Source of the DNA: Hirundichthys speculiger
Taxonomy: Eukaryota; Chordata; Actinopteri; Beloniformes; Exocoetidae
Direction: 5' to 3'
Length of the DNA: 64,000 nt
NCBI GenBank assembly: GCA_018398805.1
Contig: JAGFBZ010001916.1
Coordinates: 1 to 64,000, forward strand
Positions 32,848 through 43,829 of this stretch are shown piece after piece; the stretch's first letter is position 1, and each line of letters opens with the position of its first letter. The position numbers and the translations under genes are program-made. A model generated the notes under the pieces. The model was not told where the DNA came from. It ran no database searches and saw only the letters and a program-made list of their open reading frames with translations.

Positions 32848-33951
32848 TCAGGTCATGCTCTCCTGATGTGTGAGAGCTCGCTGGAATCTCCGGAGCTTCT
32901 CTTTAGCTCGCTCGATGTCTGTGCCCCGGTTCCGACGTTTTGAGGAGCCACTGGTCTGCCATGCGTTTTCCGCCAGCTTCATATGGGGTGTCACGGCTGT
33001 CTGGGATGCGTTGTCGGGTGTATTGCTCGCGTCGGTTCCTTCGTCAGCTGTTAGTATCCCCCTTTTCAGCATATCCTTCGTCGCTTCATCCGCGTTGTTG
33101 TATGTGGTGGGTCCTCCATCATAAAAAACTCGGAGTTTAGCGGGTGCAGGTGTTTGAAATCTGAGTCCACGTTCTTTCAGCACTTTTCTCAAAGGCGCAT
33201 ATTCCTTCCTCTTTTTGATAATTTCTGCTGGGTAATCATGGTCGAAGTAAATTCTCTTCCCTTTGATCTGTATCTCTCTTTTTTTCCATGCGCTGCTGAG
33301 CACAAGTTCCTTGGTTTTAAACAGGAGGAAATATGCGATCATGGATCTCGGGGCTGCTTGCGGTGGTGGTTTTGGTCCGAGTGACCGGTGGCAACGTTGT
33401 ATTTTGAGGTCAATGTCAGGGAGTTGCAGCTCCGACTTAATGAAATTCTCCAGAAACTCACATGCATCGTTCCCTTCCTCTCCCTCGGGGATCCCGAAGA
33501 TGCGGAGATTATTTCTGCGGCGTTTCTAAATCTGTTCGTTTAGACACAATGCGCTCTTGCTCCTTCAAAGCCTGGAGAAGCGAGTCCCTCGCGGTCACAT
33601 TCCACTCCTCCACTTCGGCCACTCGCGTCTTCACCTCCTCCATCCTAACCTCCGTGTTTTGAGTTCTGCCCCAATCTTGCTCAGTTTCTGATTAACTTCT
33701 TCTTTAAAGTTTCTGAGCTCTTCTCTCAAATCTCTTTTGATTGTCTCACAAAATCCGCTCAATTCTTTTTTCATGTCCTGGTGTCCTGCTTTTATGTCGG
33801 CGCGGATAGCATCTAAGCTAGCTTGTAGGGCGTCCATGGGAGCAGGCACGTTAGCTGCACCTGAATCAACTTCTCCTGTCGCCATGTGCTCGTTTTCCTC
33901 ACCGTTTGGACCCGTTGTGGTCTTAGCGTTTCTCAGTTGGTATTTCCCCAT
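32848..33951 (-). pseudogene. L1 ORF1 (RNA-binding protein), broken
   Basis: The start is ATG at 33951. Residues ~35-105 form a coiled coil (LDAIRADIKAGHQDMKKEL) that would trimerise. After frame shifts near 33640-33660 and 33500-33530, the RRM and C-terminal domain follow (NLRIFGIPEGEEGNDACEF; AYFLLFKTKELVL; IYFDHDYPAEIIKKRKEYAP; RVFYDGGPTTYNNADEA), ending at 32848. In living L1s this protein coats the RNA. ORF2 starts ~425 bp downstream. Confidence 0.85.
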
Positions 33952-34144
33952 AAGAGTTCACAGGTATAAACTCATTAGGTTCTCTAAAACAGGGGAAATG
34001 TCGGACCGTTCTGGGAGCTCTCTGACTACACCACCAACCAGTTCGCCGCCATAACCGGAAGTCTCCGTTCTGCAGTATTTTAAAAAGCACATCAGCTGCG
34101 CTAAGACACACAGCTGTCCCAGTGGCTGTGCGTCTTGGTGAAGT

Positions 34145-34763
34145 GAGCTTCCAGGCGGCATTTCTTAACTAGAAAAGCACTCGGAGAGCACAGACCTCCG
34201 CCAAGCACAACAGTTCTACCATTTAGCGATTTACAGATTGCGATAAAATCTGCCTTCTGGATCAGATCCAGATCAGTCTCTGAAATTTGATAGAGGTTTC
34301 CATTGTCAATGCCTGAGTGAAATTTCATGACTTTTGGGCAATTAATTAACGGAGATATTGAGAAACAAAATTTCTGGCCCCATTGACCGCAATGCTATTG
34401 AAAATTTTAAAGTGATCCAAAATCCAGGATTTCTTCCTGATCACAGCCAAAATAAAATCAGTTCTTCCTTTACACATTTCTGACAACTCCTCAAAATTTC
34501 ATCAAAATCCATCCATAACTTTTTGAGTTATCTTGTACATTTTGTTTCTCAATATCTCCGTTAATTATTGCCCAAAAGTCATGAACTTTCACTCAGGCAT
34601 TGACAATGGAAATCTATCAAATTTCAGAGGCTGATCCACATCTGATCCAGAAGGCGGATTTTATCGCAATCTGCAAATCACTATATGGGAGAACTGTTGT
34701 GCTTGGCGGAGGTCTGCGTTCTCCGAATGCTTTTCTAGTTGAGAAATGCTTTCCTGGAAGCTC
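34145..34763. repeat. foldback repeat with ~225-bp inverted arms
   Basis: Arm 34145-34370 and arm 34540-34763 are reverse complements with moderate divergence. Both read ...CAGACCTCCGCCAAGC... and ...AACGGAGATATTGAGAAAC... in opposite directions, around a ~170-bp spacer. Translated, both arms give near-identical peptides (DFIAICKSL, GRTVVLGGGL), but this is a by-product of the repeat; no start or domain supports a gene. It lies inside the Harbinger-like element. Confidence 0.85.
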
Positions 34764-35213
34764 ATTGGCTCTATTTTTTCTGAGCAGTTTGTTGAAACTT
34801 CTTGGAGTACGAAATTATTTGCTCCACATTAGTTAGAGCTAGTTATGTATATATCAGTGCAGAGGTGGAGGAGGAAGGAAGAGGAGGAAGCTCTACAGCA
34901 GCGTCCCAGACAAGCAGCCCATGAGAGCTACTCCGATCTGGATGAAAAGACGCTCCATTGCAGTTTGTGGGTAGCGGCTTGCAGGTAGCGCAACCTGCTC
35001 TTAAAGGCAATGGCTACTGACGCACTGATTGGTTAAACAGGTGGAACGCCCTAACCACTCCCATGCATAATATATGCATAATATAGCGGTTAGTGCAGGT
35101 AAGATTGCGGGTTTAGGGAGGTGGAAGATTGCGTTCTTTGTGGGGGAAACGCCCCTCCCGCTACCAGCTATCCCTTAATAGCGGCTTTAGAAGGTTTGGC
35201 GAAAGATCAGGCC

Positions 35214-35680
35214 CATAATCGCTCCAGTGTGTCCTTGATCTGCCTCGTGATCTTCTTCCAGCTGAACATGCCCAAAACACCTCTCCAGGGAGGCATATAG
35301 GGGCATCCTAACCAGATGCCACCTCAACTGGCTACTCTTGATGTGAAGTAGCAGGGGCTCTACCTTGAGTCTCTCCCAAATAACTGAACTTCTCACCCTT
35401 ATCTCTAAGGGAGAGTCCAGCCACACTGTGGAGAAAACTAATTTCTGCTGCTAGTATCGGCGATTGCGTTCTTTCGGTCACTACCCACAGTTTGTGATCG
35501 TAGGTGAGAGTTGGAACAAAGATTGACCGGTAAACAGAGAGCCTTGCCTTCTGGCTCAGTTCTCTCTTCACCACAACGGACCGGTACAGAGTCCGCACCA
35601 CAGCAGATGCTGCACGAATCCATCTATCAATCTCCCACTCCTTTCTCCCATCACTCGTGACCAAGACCCCGAGATACTTA
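35214..35680 (-). pseudogene. LINE reverse transcriptase C-terminal part
   Basis: The minus-strand frame (35332-35680 within the LINE) encodes KYLGVLVTSDGR, EIDRWIRAASAVVRTLY, VYRSIFVPTLTYDHKLWVV and a shifted continuation (AAEISFLHSVAGLSLRDK). These are the conserved segments after the RT fingers/palm in this fish LINE group. A frame break follows, and the rest (RWHLVRMPLYASLERCF) lies in the next frame. Truncated upstream by the MITE at 35681. Confidence 0.6.
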
Positions 35681-36524
35681 GGGTGAATTCCAATTCCTCC
35701 CTTAACCCTCAATCTCAAAAATGCGCGTTCCCGCTAAGGGCAAGTGCTGTCCCAATTCTAAGGGAAGTCAAGTTGAGGGACGAGTTTGAGGGCTGTATCA
35801 CCCTCAATATTAAGATTTTCCGACACCACCCTTGGAAGTAAGGGCTATCCAGAAGCTAGCTACAAACGTAAGTATCTTTGTATATCTTAAAGATATAAAT
35901 GTTACGAAACCATTTTATTGTGTTTGTTTGAGATTTTTTTCATGGATTAACATCGTTGTTGCGTAACATTTATTTTTTTACTTTACGATGTTTGCTGCCG
36001 GACCGGCGGTCCCGTTGGCTTCACGTTGTACTCGTCGGTGGTCCTGGTACATTATTCAGTCCTCCGTCGCTACACAACAAGGTAAACAAGTAACGTGAAG
36101 CCGACCTGGACCGCTGACGGGACCTGGACCGCTGACGGGACCGGGACCGCCACGGTCGGCGGTCCCGGGACGGCGGACCGGTCCCGTCGGTTGCCTGGGT
36201 CGGCTTCACGTTACTTGTTTACCTTGTTGTGTAGCGACGGAGGACTGAATAATGTATTCTCTATTGTGTTATTTGCTAATATTATTTAGAGAATATACAG
36301 CACTTTTTTCAATGTTATTCCTGTGTCATTTCAGGAAATACAGAGACAACACGGGCTCTGATACATTTCAGTCTGATGACATAACTGCACTCAAGGGGTG
36401 TCCCATTTCTAAGTCACAAGATAGCCCTGACACTTACTTTCAAGGGTTAAGATTGAGGGCCAAAAATTGAGGGTTAAGGGCGAGGGTTGAGATTGAGGGT
36501 TAAGAGAGGAATTGGAATTGGCCC
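35681..36524. mobile_element. 844-bp MITE, Harbinger-like
   Basis: Inverted ends of ~37 bp (GGGTGAATTCCAATTCCTCC at the left; GGGCCAATTCCAATTCCTCT from the right end) are flanked by TTA at 35678-35680 and 36525-36527. It splits the LINE cleanly: the LINE reads GATACTT then AAACTCC across it. No transposase; non-autonomous. It contains a long hairpin with a GC-rich centre (next entry). Confidence 0.85.
36048..36256. repeat. 59-bp perfect inverted repeat with GC-rich loop
   Basis: Arms 36048-36106 and 36198-36256 are exact reverse complements as read (TACATTATTCAG... and ...CTGAATAATGTA). The ~90-bp loop holds an 18-bp tandem repeat, ACCTGGACCGCTGACGGG twice (from ~36105 and ~36122), and GGCGGTCCCGGGACGGCGG. 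Confidence 0.9.
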
Positions 36525-37540
36525 TTAAACTCCTCCACTTGAGGCAGAACCTCACTCCCAACTCGGAGAAGGGAGGTCTAGCCTTTTCCGACTGAGGACC
36601 ATGATCTCAGATTTGGAGGTGCTGAATTTTATGCCTGCAGCTTCACACTCTACTGCAAATCACTCCAGATGAGACCTGAAAATCCCCAACAGGACCATGT
36701 CATTTGCAAAAAGCAGAGACAAAATCCTGACACCACCGAGCTGGTTGAAGCTCTGTCGGAGGTATAAGTTGAAGATCTGTCTGACAAGTTCCTCTGCTAG
36801 ACGTTCCCAGCAAACCCTCACTACGTGTTTGGACCTACCAGGTCTGACCAGCATCTACTGGGGAAAACCCCAGTGTACAGGCTCCTAGCTAGGGGGCTAT
36901 AAGTAAGCCCACTCCAGCCTGTCGCCTCTCATCCTGGGAAAAGCAAGAGTAGAATAAGGTCCAGCCTCTCTCAAGAAGATTGGTTCCAGAGCCCAGGCTG
37001 TGGTTTGAGGTGAGCCCGGCCTATCTAGCCAGTACCTCTCAACATCATGGACAACTTCATGGACCTTCCCAACCAGAGACGTAGTGTTTCATGTCCCAGT
37101 AGCCAGTTAGTCAGCTGGTGTTTTGCACGCCAAGGCCTATGCCTTTGGCTGGCGCTTAAAACACACCGCACCCAACCCCTACGGTCCTCCCTGCAGGTGG
37201 TAAGCCCACAGGGAGGTGAACCCATGTGACTAATTCGGGCTGAACCCAGCCGGACCCCATAGGTAAAGGCCTGATCACGAGGCACTCCTAGATGAGCCCC
37301 TTCTCCAAGCCTGGCTCCAGGTTGAGCCCCTGGTGACCCTAGTCCAGGCGAGGGACATCGAGCTCTTGTTCAATCTTTGTCCATAGGAATCGACTGATCA
37401 GAGGGCCACTAAGTCTGGCCTGTCCATTTTGCCTTTGGTGAGTCCACCAGGAGCAAATGCCCTGGACGACACCGTTCCAGCCTGGGATCATTTGGGCACA
37501 TAAACCTCTCCACCACGTTAAGGTGGCAATTTAGGGCGGG
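36525..37540 (-). pseudogene. 5' part of the minus-strand LINE
   Basis: Minus-strand coding traces include RILSLLFANDMVLLG at 36660-36720 (RT active site FADD decayed to FAND). A deletion then jumps to endonuclease/linker sequence (36750-37230). The 36745-37200 part is also present at 52388-52835 in the same orientation at about 95% identity by eye. The 5' UTR-like end near 37500 has CCACCTTAACGTGGTGG. No intact frame. Confidence 0.6.
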
Positions 37541-38104
37541 GGGTTTTGATGTTTTGTTTTATTCATTTTTGTTTCTAAAACCAAAAGCCGAGTGTTGGGT
37601 AAATAGACTCAAATTGATATTTGAGTTTTGCTATTATTTGGGACTGAGCAGGAGATAAATGAAATCCATTTGTGTTTGTTGATTGGTTTTACATGTAAAT
37701 GTACATATATATAAAATGTATTTCATGGAGTAACTGCAGTATAATTTCATATTATATTTTTAATGGTAATCAGTATTGATATTGCACTTATAGATTAGAG
37801 GGTTATATTACTCTAATATAGAAGTTATATATTATTTGGGGCTGAGGTTTAAAGGAAGTAATTCATCAACTATCCAAGCATATTCATTAAGGATGTTAGA
37901 TGTATCTGGTTACTGGTACTGTATCTGGTTCATATTTGAGTGACATTATTCATGCCATTTGGTCTAAAGGTGAAGCAAAATCATTATTCCTTTAGCAGGT
38001 ATAAAGTGAGAAATAAAGTTAATCGCCTAGTTAGTAGAGAATTACCAAACAAAAGCATTGATTAACCTTAAAGCTTAACATATTCAGGTAGCGCACTCTA
38101 GTAA
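37541..38104. other. no gene seen
   Basis: AT-rich spacer between the LINE and the composite repeat; nothing recognised. Confidence 0.5.
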
Positions 38105-39294
38105 TTATAACCAGGTAGTTAAGGGGGTGCTACATAAAGAATAGAGCCCACCTTTCTTGCTAGGAGATCTTTCAACTTTCCAGAGAATTTTTGTGATTAC
38201 CAACACAGAAATAGAAGCTGAGCCTCCTCCAGTATCTCCATTCCTCAAAAGCCATCTTGATGGTGAACAGTTCCCACTTGCCATAGTCTTCATTTCTCTC
38301 AGCAGATGACAATTTAATGATAAGAGCAAAACTGTGGAGTTAATTATCCTGAGAACCACACTGGGAAAGCTCCCATGCTCAGATCCAAAGTATCCTGAAC
38401 CACTGGATATTGTTTGCAACCACCAGGTAAGCTCAGAACTGGAGCAGCGGTGAAGCTGTCCTTGAGTCTTGGCTATAGCAGTCTGAGAAATCATGGAAAC
38501 TTCAATTTGGGGAAGGTAAGGTCCTGCAGTGGCCCAACACCACAAACAGAGATTTGTCATAAATGTTCAAAATAGTTTGTATAACAAAGAAACCTTTGCT
38601 CTTGCTTTCTATTCCATGGACTGGAATATTCTTCACAGCTCTCACATTCTCAGAGTCCATGGTAGTCTTTTCTTCAGCAACCACATACCCAAAAACAGGA
38701 TCTTAGGGATATGCAAATCATCTTTCCCAGTCTCTATGAAGAGCTGATGGTCTAAGAGAGGTTGGAGAATGCAAAACATGTGCTAGACATGAGTCTCAAG
38801 GTCCAATGAAAAAAATAAGGATGTCATTCAGACAAACAAAAGTCATTTAACATGACTCTGATTACATTATTTACTAAAGCAGCTGGACAACTTGATAAAC
38901 CAAAGGGCATGACCATGACTATTACAAGTGTGAAAAGCACTTTTCCACTCATCCCTGAACATGTCATGCACACATGACACACCTGTAGTGGAGGCAACCT
39001 ACATACTAGTAGCAGGTTTTTTTGGGAGCATTGTATCCATCTTAAATGATCCCACCTGCTGCTCATGACCTTTGAGAGTCTGTTTTGTACATACCTATAC
39101 AACTAGAGATGAATATGGAAAACACAAGAAGGCCCAACTGTGTACACTGCAGAAGGATGGCCCTGTAGATGCAACACACTTTTTTTCAAAACTTGTATAT
39201 CATTAATGCAGCAATGACACAGTTCTGTTTTTAGGCCAGATATCGTCACAGACTGTTTTGTTCCACACATCAAACTTGATTTTTTCACTTTCAC
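38105..39294 (-). pseudogene. decayed gypsy-type RT/RNase H fragment (composite repeat, copy A)
   Basis: Read on the minus strand, broken frames carry MPFGLSSCPAALVNNVIRVM (RT motif MPFGLTNAP...) near 38880-38920. Further along, near 38280-38230, comes a stretch resembling the gypsy RNase H end (LLREMKTMASGN...RNGDTGGGS). Many stops. It is an old Ty3/gypsy fragment fused to the polymerase fragment upstream. The same join occurs in copy B, so the fusion predates duplication. Confidence 0.5.
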
Positions 39295-41760
39295 TCATTT
39301 TGTCACACCTGTAAGAAGAGGGAGGAGGACAGGGTCCCACATAGTTTTCATTCTCGTGAGTGTTGAATTTTTGGGGAAAATTCCTCTTTCCCAGATTTTC
39401 AAACCCTATGGCTGCTGGTGTTTTGGAGACACACATGGGCGGGAAACTGAAGGAATCTATCCATCTTTGCTTATATGCATTTTCATACATCAGAATGACC
39501 CCACTTCTCATTTTTTATGCTGGGAGACATCATTTGTTTAACCAGATGTTTTAATATCAGATACATGTCAAACCCTGATGCATTGTGGGCCAGAAAAGTA
39601 TATTTTGCATATTTTGGATGCCTGAAATGTCTCACAAAAGTATCTACACATTTTATTGTGTGGAAAAAAACTTGTTTCAATTCAAGTCAATCACACACAG
39701 AATTGGCTTCTTACTTTCCATCATGGTATCTTGTTTCAAAATTGTCAGTCATGTAGTTCTCGCTGGGTGTTTGTTTTTTAGTTCGCTGATCAATTTCAGA
39801 CTCCAATCTGTCTCTGATGCGCAGGTATTTGTTCCAGATTCTCCCTTCCCAAATGTCTAAAGTCAATGCGTTGATGTAATTCTGAGGCATTTGGTATTGA
39901 TCTGGCAGAGGACTCTTCCTGTACACCAAACCCTAACTGTACAACTGCAGGACCATCAGAGTGTAGCACAGAAGTAGGTGGGGATAGACACATAGGGATT
40001 TCATCAAGAACATCGATAGAAGAGGCTGATGGGGAAAGCCCAGTGAAGAGTTTATAATGAAGATTAGATCCAATCACATCAAACTGTATGAAATCATTGG
40101 GAACGATACCGCTAGACTTGCAGATTTCATGCAGCATTTTTGTCCACTCTTGTCCAGTGCTGGTTGGAATGGTTGGAAACCACCGGGGCACCAATATGGT
40201 TTTCTGGATCACTGATATATGCTGGTGGTTTTGTGGAGCTCGTCTCTTCTCTCAGTGGCCCTTCTTCTTGTTCTCTATGAAATTTTTATGAAGTAATTTA
40301 GACTTGACTTGTTTAGACTTAAAACATGCAAAATATTTATTTAATTCAAAATCAATTAATTGAATTTGTCCAATTCAAGTTCTTCATATATACACATATA
40401 AATTTTAACTCTATTTATTTAAGTGTGATATAGTTAACTGATTGTTTTTTTTAAGTCGGCTAAACTCAATTTTTTGGCTTTTTCTTTAAGGCAGGGCTAA
40501 ACATTTTAACACAGTAAAGTATAATTTCTTGAGTTTTTCAAAATCAAAACAAAAACGAAAAAAGTTCACTCAACTACTAAAAAGTGGTTGGAAAATGTTG
40601 CCTCATTTTTTAAAAATTGGATCTAAGTGTAACCAAGAGGACCCGCAGGGGCTTCAATTAAAGAGGCCACAACGTCATCTGCCATTTTATTCTGAAAATA
40701 TATAAAAACTAAGCAAGTGAAAAACAAGAGGACAGATGGTCATATTATGGCTGGGAGAGAAACCACTCACCATCTACACTGAAAAAAAAAAGTGTTGAAT
40801 GAACATAAAAAAATAAGTTGTACATTGTTTGCACATAAAAAAAATATGTTTACCAAAAAATACATTTTATTGTTAAATATGTTTAATTTTGTTATGTTGA
40901 TCAAACATACCTTATGTCATATTCAGCATATTAAACTAACAAATGTTTGATAAATGACTTTAATATGTTCCCTATATTAAATTGTTCTATGTTAAACTCA
41001 CATTAAGTTGTGGTAAATATTAAAATGCTATTTATTAACCTAAAATAATATATTTATTTAAAGTTAAGGCTGTCTATATATTTGATACATTGTATATTTT
41101 GAATTTGCTAACGGATGAGAAGATTTTAATAAAAGAACATTCACAGTGTGCTGTTCAAGTGCCTAACCTGTGGATGCAAGTTTTGACCTTTACTTCAATT
41201 TGTACATCCATCTAACTCATCTATCCTAAATTCCAAATGGGTGGATTAACCATGTGTAAGATTTTTAAATGAATAAAACAAGATAGGTCTTAACAACTCA
41301 AGTGTATTTTGTCAAAAGGAAAACAATATCATAACTGAAACAGCTGTCATCCAAAGTCAGTGCAGTGCAAGACAACAGCACCCATGGTTCTTTTTCAAAA
41401 CCTACCAGAATAAACCTGCAATAAAAAAAGTAGTCACAGAAATAAAAGTGGACTTTTCTATTTTCTTAACTATAGTGGGCTCATGAAAACAAACAAAAAA
41501 AACACCTACTTTAGAAATCTATTAACGTTAAACATGAAATAAAAAGTATTTCCTCAAAAACATTATGTTAAATGGGTATCAGGCTGTATTAAGTGTATAT
41601 TTAGCAATAACAGTTGCAGGCTGTTTTTTTTCCTAAACTTGGATTAGCTTCCATTAAATGTCTTTGGATCAAAAACAATGGTCATATTCCAAACAGCCCT
41701 GAACATCAAACAACAGTAAACTTGTGGTCTATGTACTTTGTATAACAATCTGAAAATTTT
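38405..41760. repeat. composite repeat, copy A
   Basis: This stretch recurs at 52835-53949 plus 61738-64000 with only a few percent differences. It contains the gypsy and PolB fragments above. From 40213 it is AT-rich sequence without a gene. Copy B stops at the window edge, so the true right end is unknown. Confidence 0.9.
39203..40212 (-). pseudogene. protein-primed DNA polymerase B fragment (Polinton/adintovirus-like), copy A
   Basis: Minus-strand pieces in order: 40212-39796 (WFPTIPTSTGQEW, PNDFIQFDVIGSNLHYKLF); then 39680-39483 with YTFLAHNASGFDMYLI, matching the exonuclease Exo II motif (N-x-x-G-F-D) of protein-primed PolB; then 39511-39203 (RWIDSFSFPPMCVSKTPAAI, FPQKFNTHENENYVGPCPPP), the segment that follows it in Polinton-type polymerases. 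The polymerase palm (DTDS) is absent; gypsy sequence follows instead. Frames are broken between pieces. Could also derive from a related linear virus or plasmid. Not functional. Confidence 0.6.
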
Positions 41761-41934
41761 GATCCTGGATTTTTTTTGTCCTTAAAACTTTATCAATAAC
41801 TAACTTGGTAAAATTGAGTTCAGGAGATTATTGCAATTTTAAAGCAAGCATGCACAGGCACCATGAGAGCAGTAGTCCAGCAGACAGGATATGTAGTTTT
41901 GTCAAGTTTTATCAAGTATAGATGCTTTTCACCC

Positions 41935-43062
41935 CCAATATTTAATCAGGTGTTTCAATCACTTCAATGGCCACAGGTGTAAAAAATTAAGAATCTAGGC
42001 ATGCAGACTGTATCTACAAACATTAGTGAATGAATGGGTCACTCTCAGGAGCTCAGTGAATTCCAGAGTGGAACTGTGATAGGATGACACCTGTGCAACA
42101 AATCCAGTTGTGAAATTTCCTCACTCCTAAATGTTCCACAGTCAATTGTCAGCTGTATTATAAGGAAATGGAAGTGTTTGGGAACAACAGTAACTCAGCC
42201 ATGAAGTGGTAGGACACGTAAACTGATGGAGCGGGGTCAGAGGATGCTGAAGAACATAGTATGAAGAGGTTGCCAACTTTCTGCAATCACTACAGACCTC
42301 CAAACTTCATGTGACCTTCAGATTAGCTCAACAACAGTGCAGAGAGCTTCATTAATGGGTTTCCATGGTGGAGCAGCTGCATCCAAGCCAGACATCACCA
42401 AGTCCAATGCAAAATGTCAGATACAGTGGTGTAAAGCACTTCGCCACTGGACTCTAGAGCAGTGGAGGAACATTCTCTGGAGTGATGAATCACACTTTTC
42501 CATTTGGCAATCTGATAGAAGAGTCTGGGTTTGGTGGTTGCCAGGAGAACGGTACTTGTCTGACTGCATTGTGCCAAGTGTAAATTTTGGTGGAGGAGGG
42601 TTATGGTACGGGGTTGTTTTTCAGGAGCTGGGCCCTTTAATTTCAGTGAAAGGAACTCTGAATGCTTCAACATAGCTAGACATTTTTGACAATTCAATGC
42701 TCCCAACTTTGTGGGAACAGTTTGGAGCTGGCCCCTTCCTCTTCCAACATGACTGGTGTGGATGAACTTGACTGGCCTGCACAGAGTCCTGAACTCAACC
42801 CAATGGAACACCTTTGGGATGAATTGGAGTCGAGACTGAGAACCAGACCTTCTCAGCCAACATCAGTGTTTGACTTCACAAATGCACTTGTGGAAGAATG
42901 ATCAAATACCTCCATAAACATGCTCCTAAACCTTGTGGACAGCCTTCCTAGTAGAGTTGAAGCTGTTCTAGCTGCAAAGGGTGGAGCCACATCATGTTAG
43001 TAATGGGATTGTCACTAAAACTCATATGTGATGCAAGAGCAAATAGTTTTGGCAATATAGTG
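41935..43062 (+). mobile_element. Tc1-type DNA transposon remnant
   Basis: The sequence follows the familiar fish Tc1 element, from CAGGTGTTTCAATCACTTC to the right inverted end TTTGGCAATATAGTG at 43048-43062, followed by TA. The left inverted end is missing or degraded. The body holds a broken transposase (next entry). Confidence 0.85.
42337..42901 (+). pseudogene. Tc1 transposase, broken
   Basis: Fragments of the DDE transposase: WCKALRHWTLEQWRNILWSD (catalytic Asp in WSDESHF), FGGGGLWYGVVF and KGTLNAST, interrupted by a stop at 42673-42675. A deletion removes the segment with the second catalytic Asp. VDELDWPAQSPELNPMEHLW (with the catalytic Glu) and SRLRTRPSQPTSV follow, up to TGA 42899-42901. 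The N-terminal DNA-binding region lies upstream in decayed form. Dead. Confidence 0.9.
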
Positions 43063-43829
43063 TATATCTGGTACTTCACAAATTGACATATTAGACTCTG
43101 TCCCTTTTTTTTCCTTTTCATTGTTTTTTAGGCCAAGATTAGGCCAAAATGTGGAGGTCTTGACTCAGGTTAGACTGACCATCTCACCTGACATGACTGA
43201 GGTCTGAATAGATAGAACAAAGTTGATTCCCGTGAAATCCCGTTCTGAAGTTTGGTCAGCTTGAATGCTTCATATAAATTAATATTATGTAGTGGAATAT
43301 GATCCTCCACCCCCTCATATAGTTATTATGAATGTTAAATATAAATATAGCGATCAAAACCGTAACCGCTGTAAATATGTTTAATTCTGCTGCAAAGTTG
43401 GCCATTTAAACATGGGAGTGAATGGGTGTTGCTCTGTTTTTGAGACAGCACCTAGTGGTCAGTCGAGGTACTGCATTAAAATCATCTTCCTCACCAGCCA
43501 AATTGTGGGCTCTTTATATAAACCCTTGTAAATGCTTGTAAACAGGGGAAAGCCAAGTACTACTGTTTTACTGCAATGTCCATGACATGTCACTATCAAA
43601 TGACTGGTGATAATAACTCTGATGCTTATTAGTTTATGATAGCTATTAATCAATGATGTCAAGATAAAGTCCTTATGTGCTGCTGCTGATATTTGCTCAA
43701 ACTGTACTAGTTCAAGTCTGTAGCTCATCTCTCTTCTCAATGAAATGAGTAGGACGTAGCATCCCATCCCATTATCTAAAAATGTCACCTACTTGCTCAT
43801 ATTAGTTATTTGAATTGAGACCACTTCTG
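43063..43829. other. no gene seen
   Basis: Nothing recognised; mixed AT-rich sequence with no motif-bearing frame. Confidence 0.5.

Larger units (their letters stand above)
28356..34063 (-). mobile_element. full-length L1-type LINE
   Basis: A complete minus-strand L1: 5' UTR near 34063 (starting GACTTCCGGTTATGGCGGCG), ORF1, ORF2, 3' UTR and a poly(A) tail seen as a T run at 28356. It is flanked by an 18-bp target duplication TCCGTTCTGCAGTATTTT at 28338-28355 and 34064-34081. About 5.7 kb. Both ORFs carry stops or shifts, so it is dead but structurally whole. Confidence 0.93.
27094..35213. mobile_element. Harbinger-like DNA transposon hosting L2 and L1 insertions
   Basis: Inverted ends GGCCCTGATT (27094) and, reverse-complemented from 35213, GGGCCTGATC interrupt the LINE. 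The 3-bp flanks are TTA (27091-27093) and ATA (35214-35216). Without the insert the LINE reads AGAGATATAATC, as expected for intact copies. The GGGCCTGAT end and TWA duplication fit PIF/Harbinger. No transposase is visible, so this is a non-autonomous element of about 1.7 kb before the inner insertions. Confidence 0.65.
26930..37540 (-). mobile_element. minus-strand non-LTR retrotransposon, interrupted twice
   Basis: Three pieces run in one order on the minus strand: 5' part 36525-37540, middle 35214-35680, and 3' end 26960-27093 with the GATG tail. Joins are exact at two DNA-transposon insertions. The 5' piece starts near 37540 (CCACCTTAACGTGGTGG). It includes the RT box LLFANDMVLL (minus, ~36700, decayed FADDM) and a deletion just after it. 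The middle piece encodes the C-terminal part with IDRWIRAASAVVRTLYRSV. I recognise a common fish LINE of the L2/Rex type but cannot fix the family name. Confidence 0.65.

Noticed and set aside
34101..34836. opposed open frames with the same peptide, as a gene pair
   Set aside because: They are the two arms of a foldback repeat; the similarity follows from the inverted repeat, not from gene duplication.
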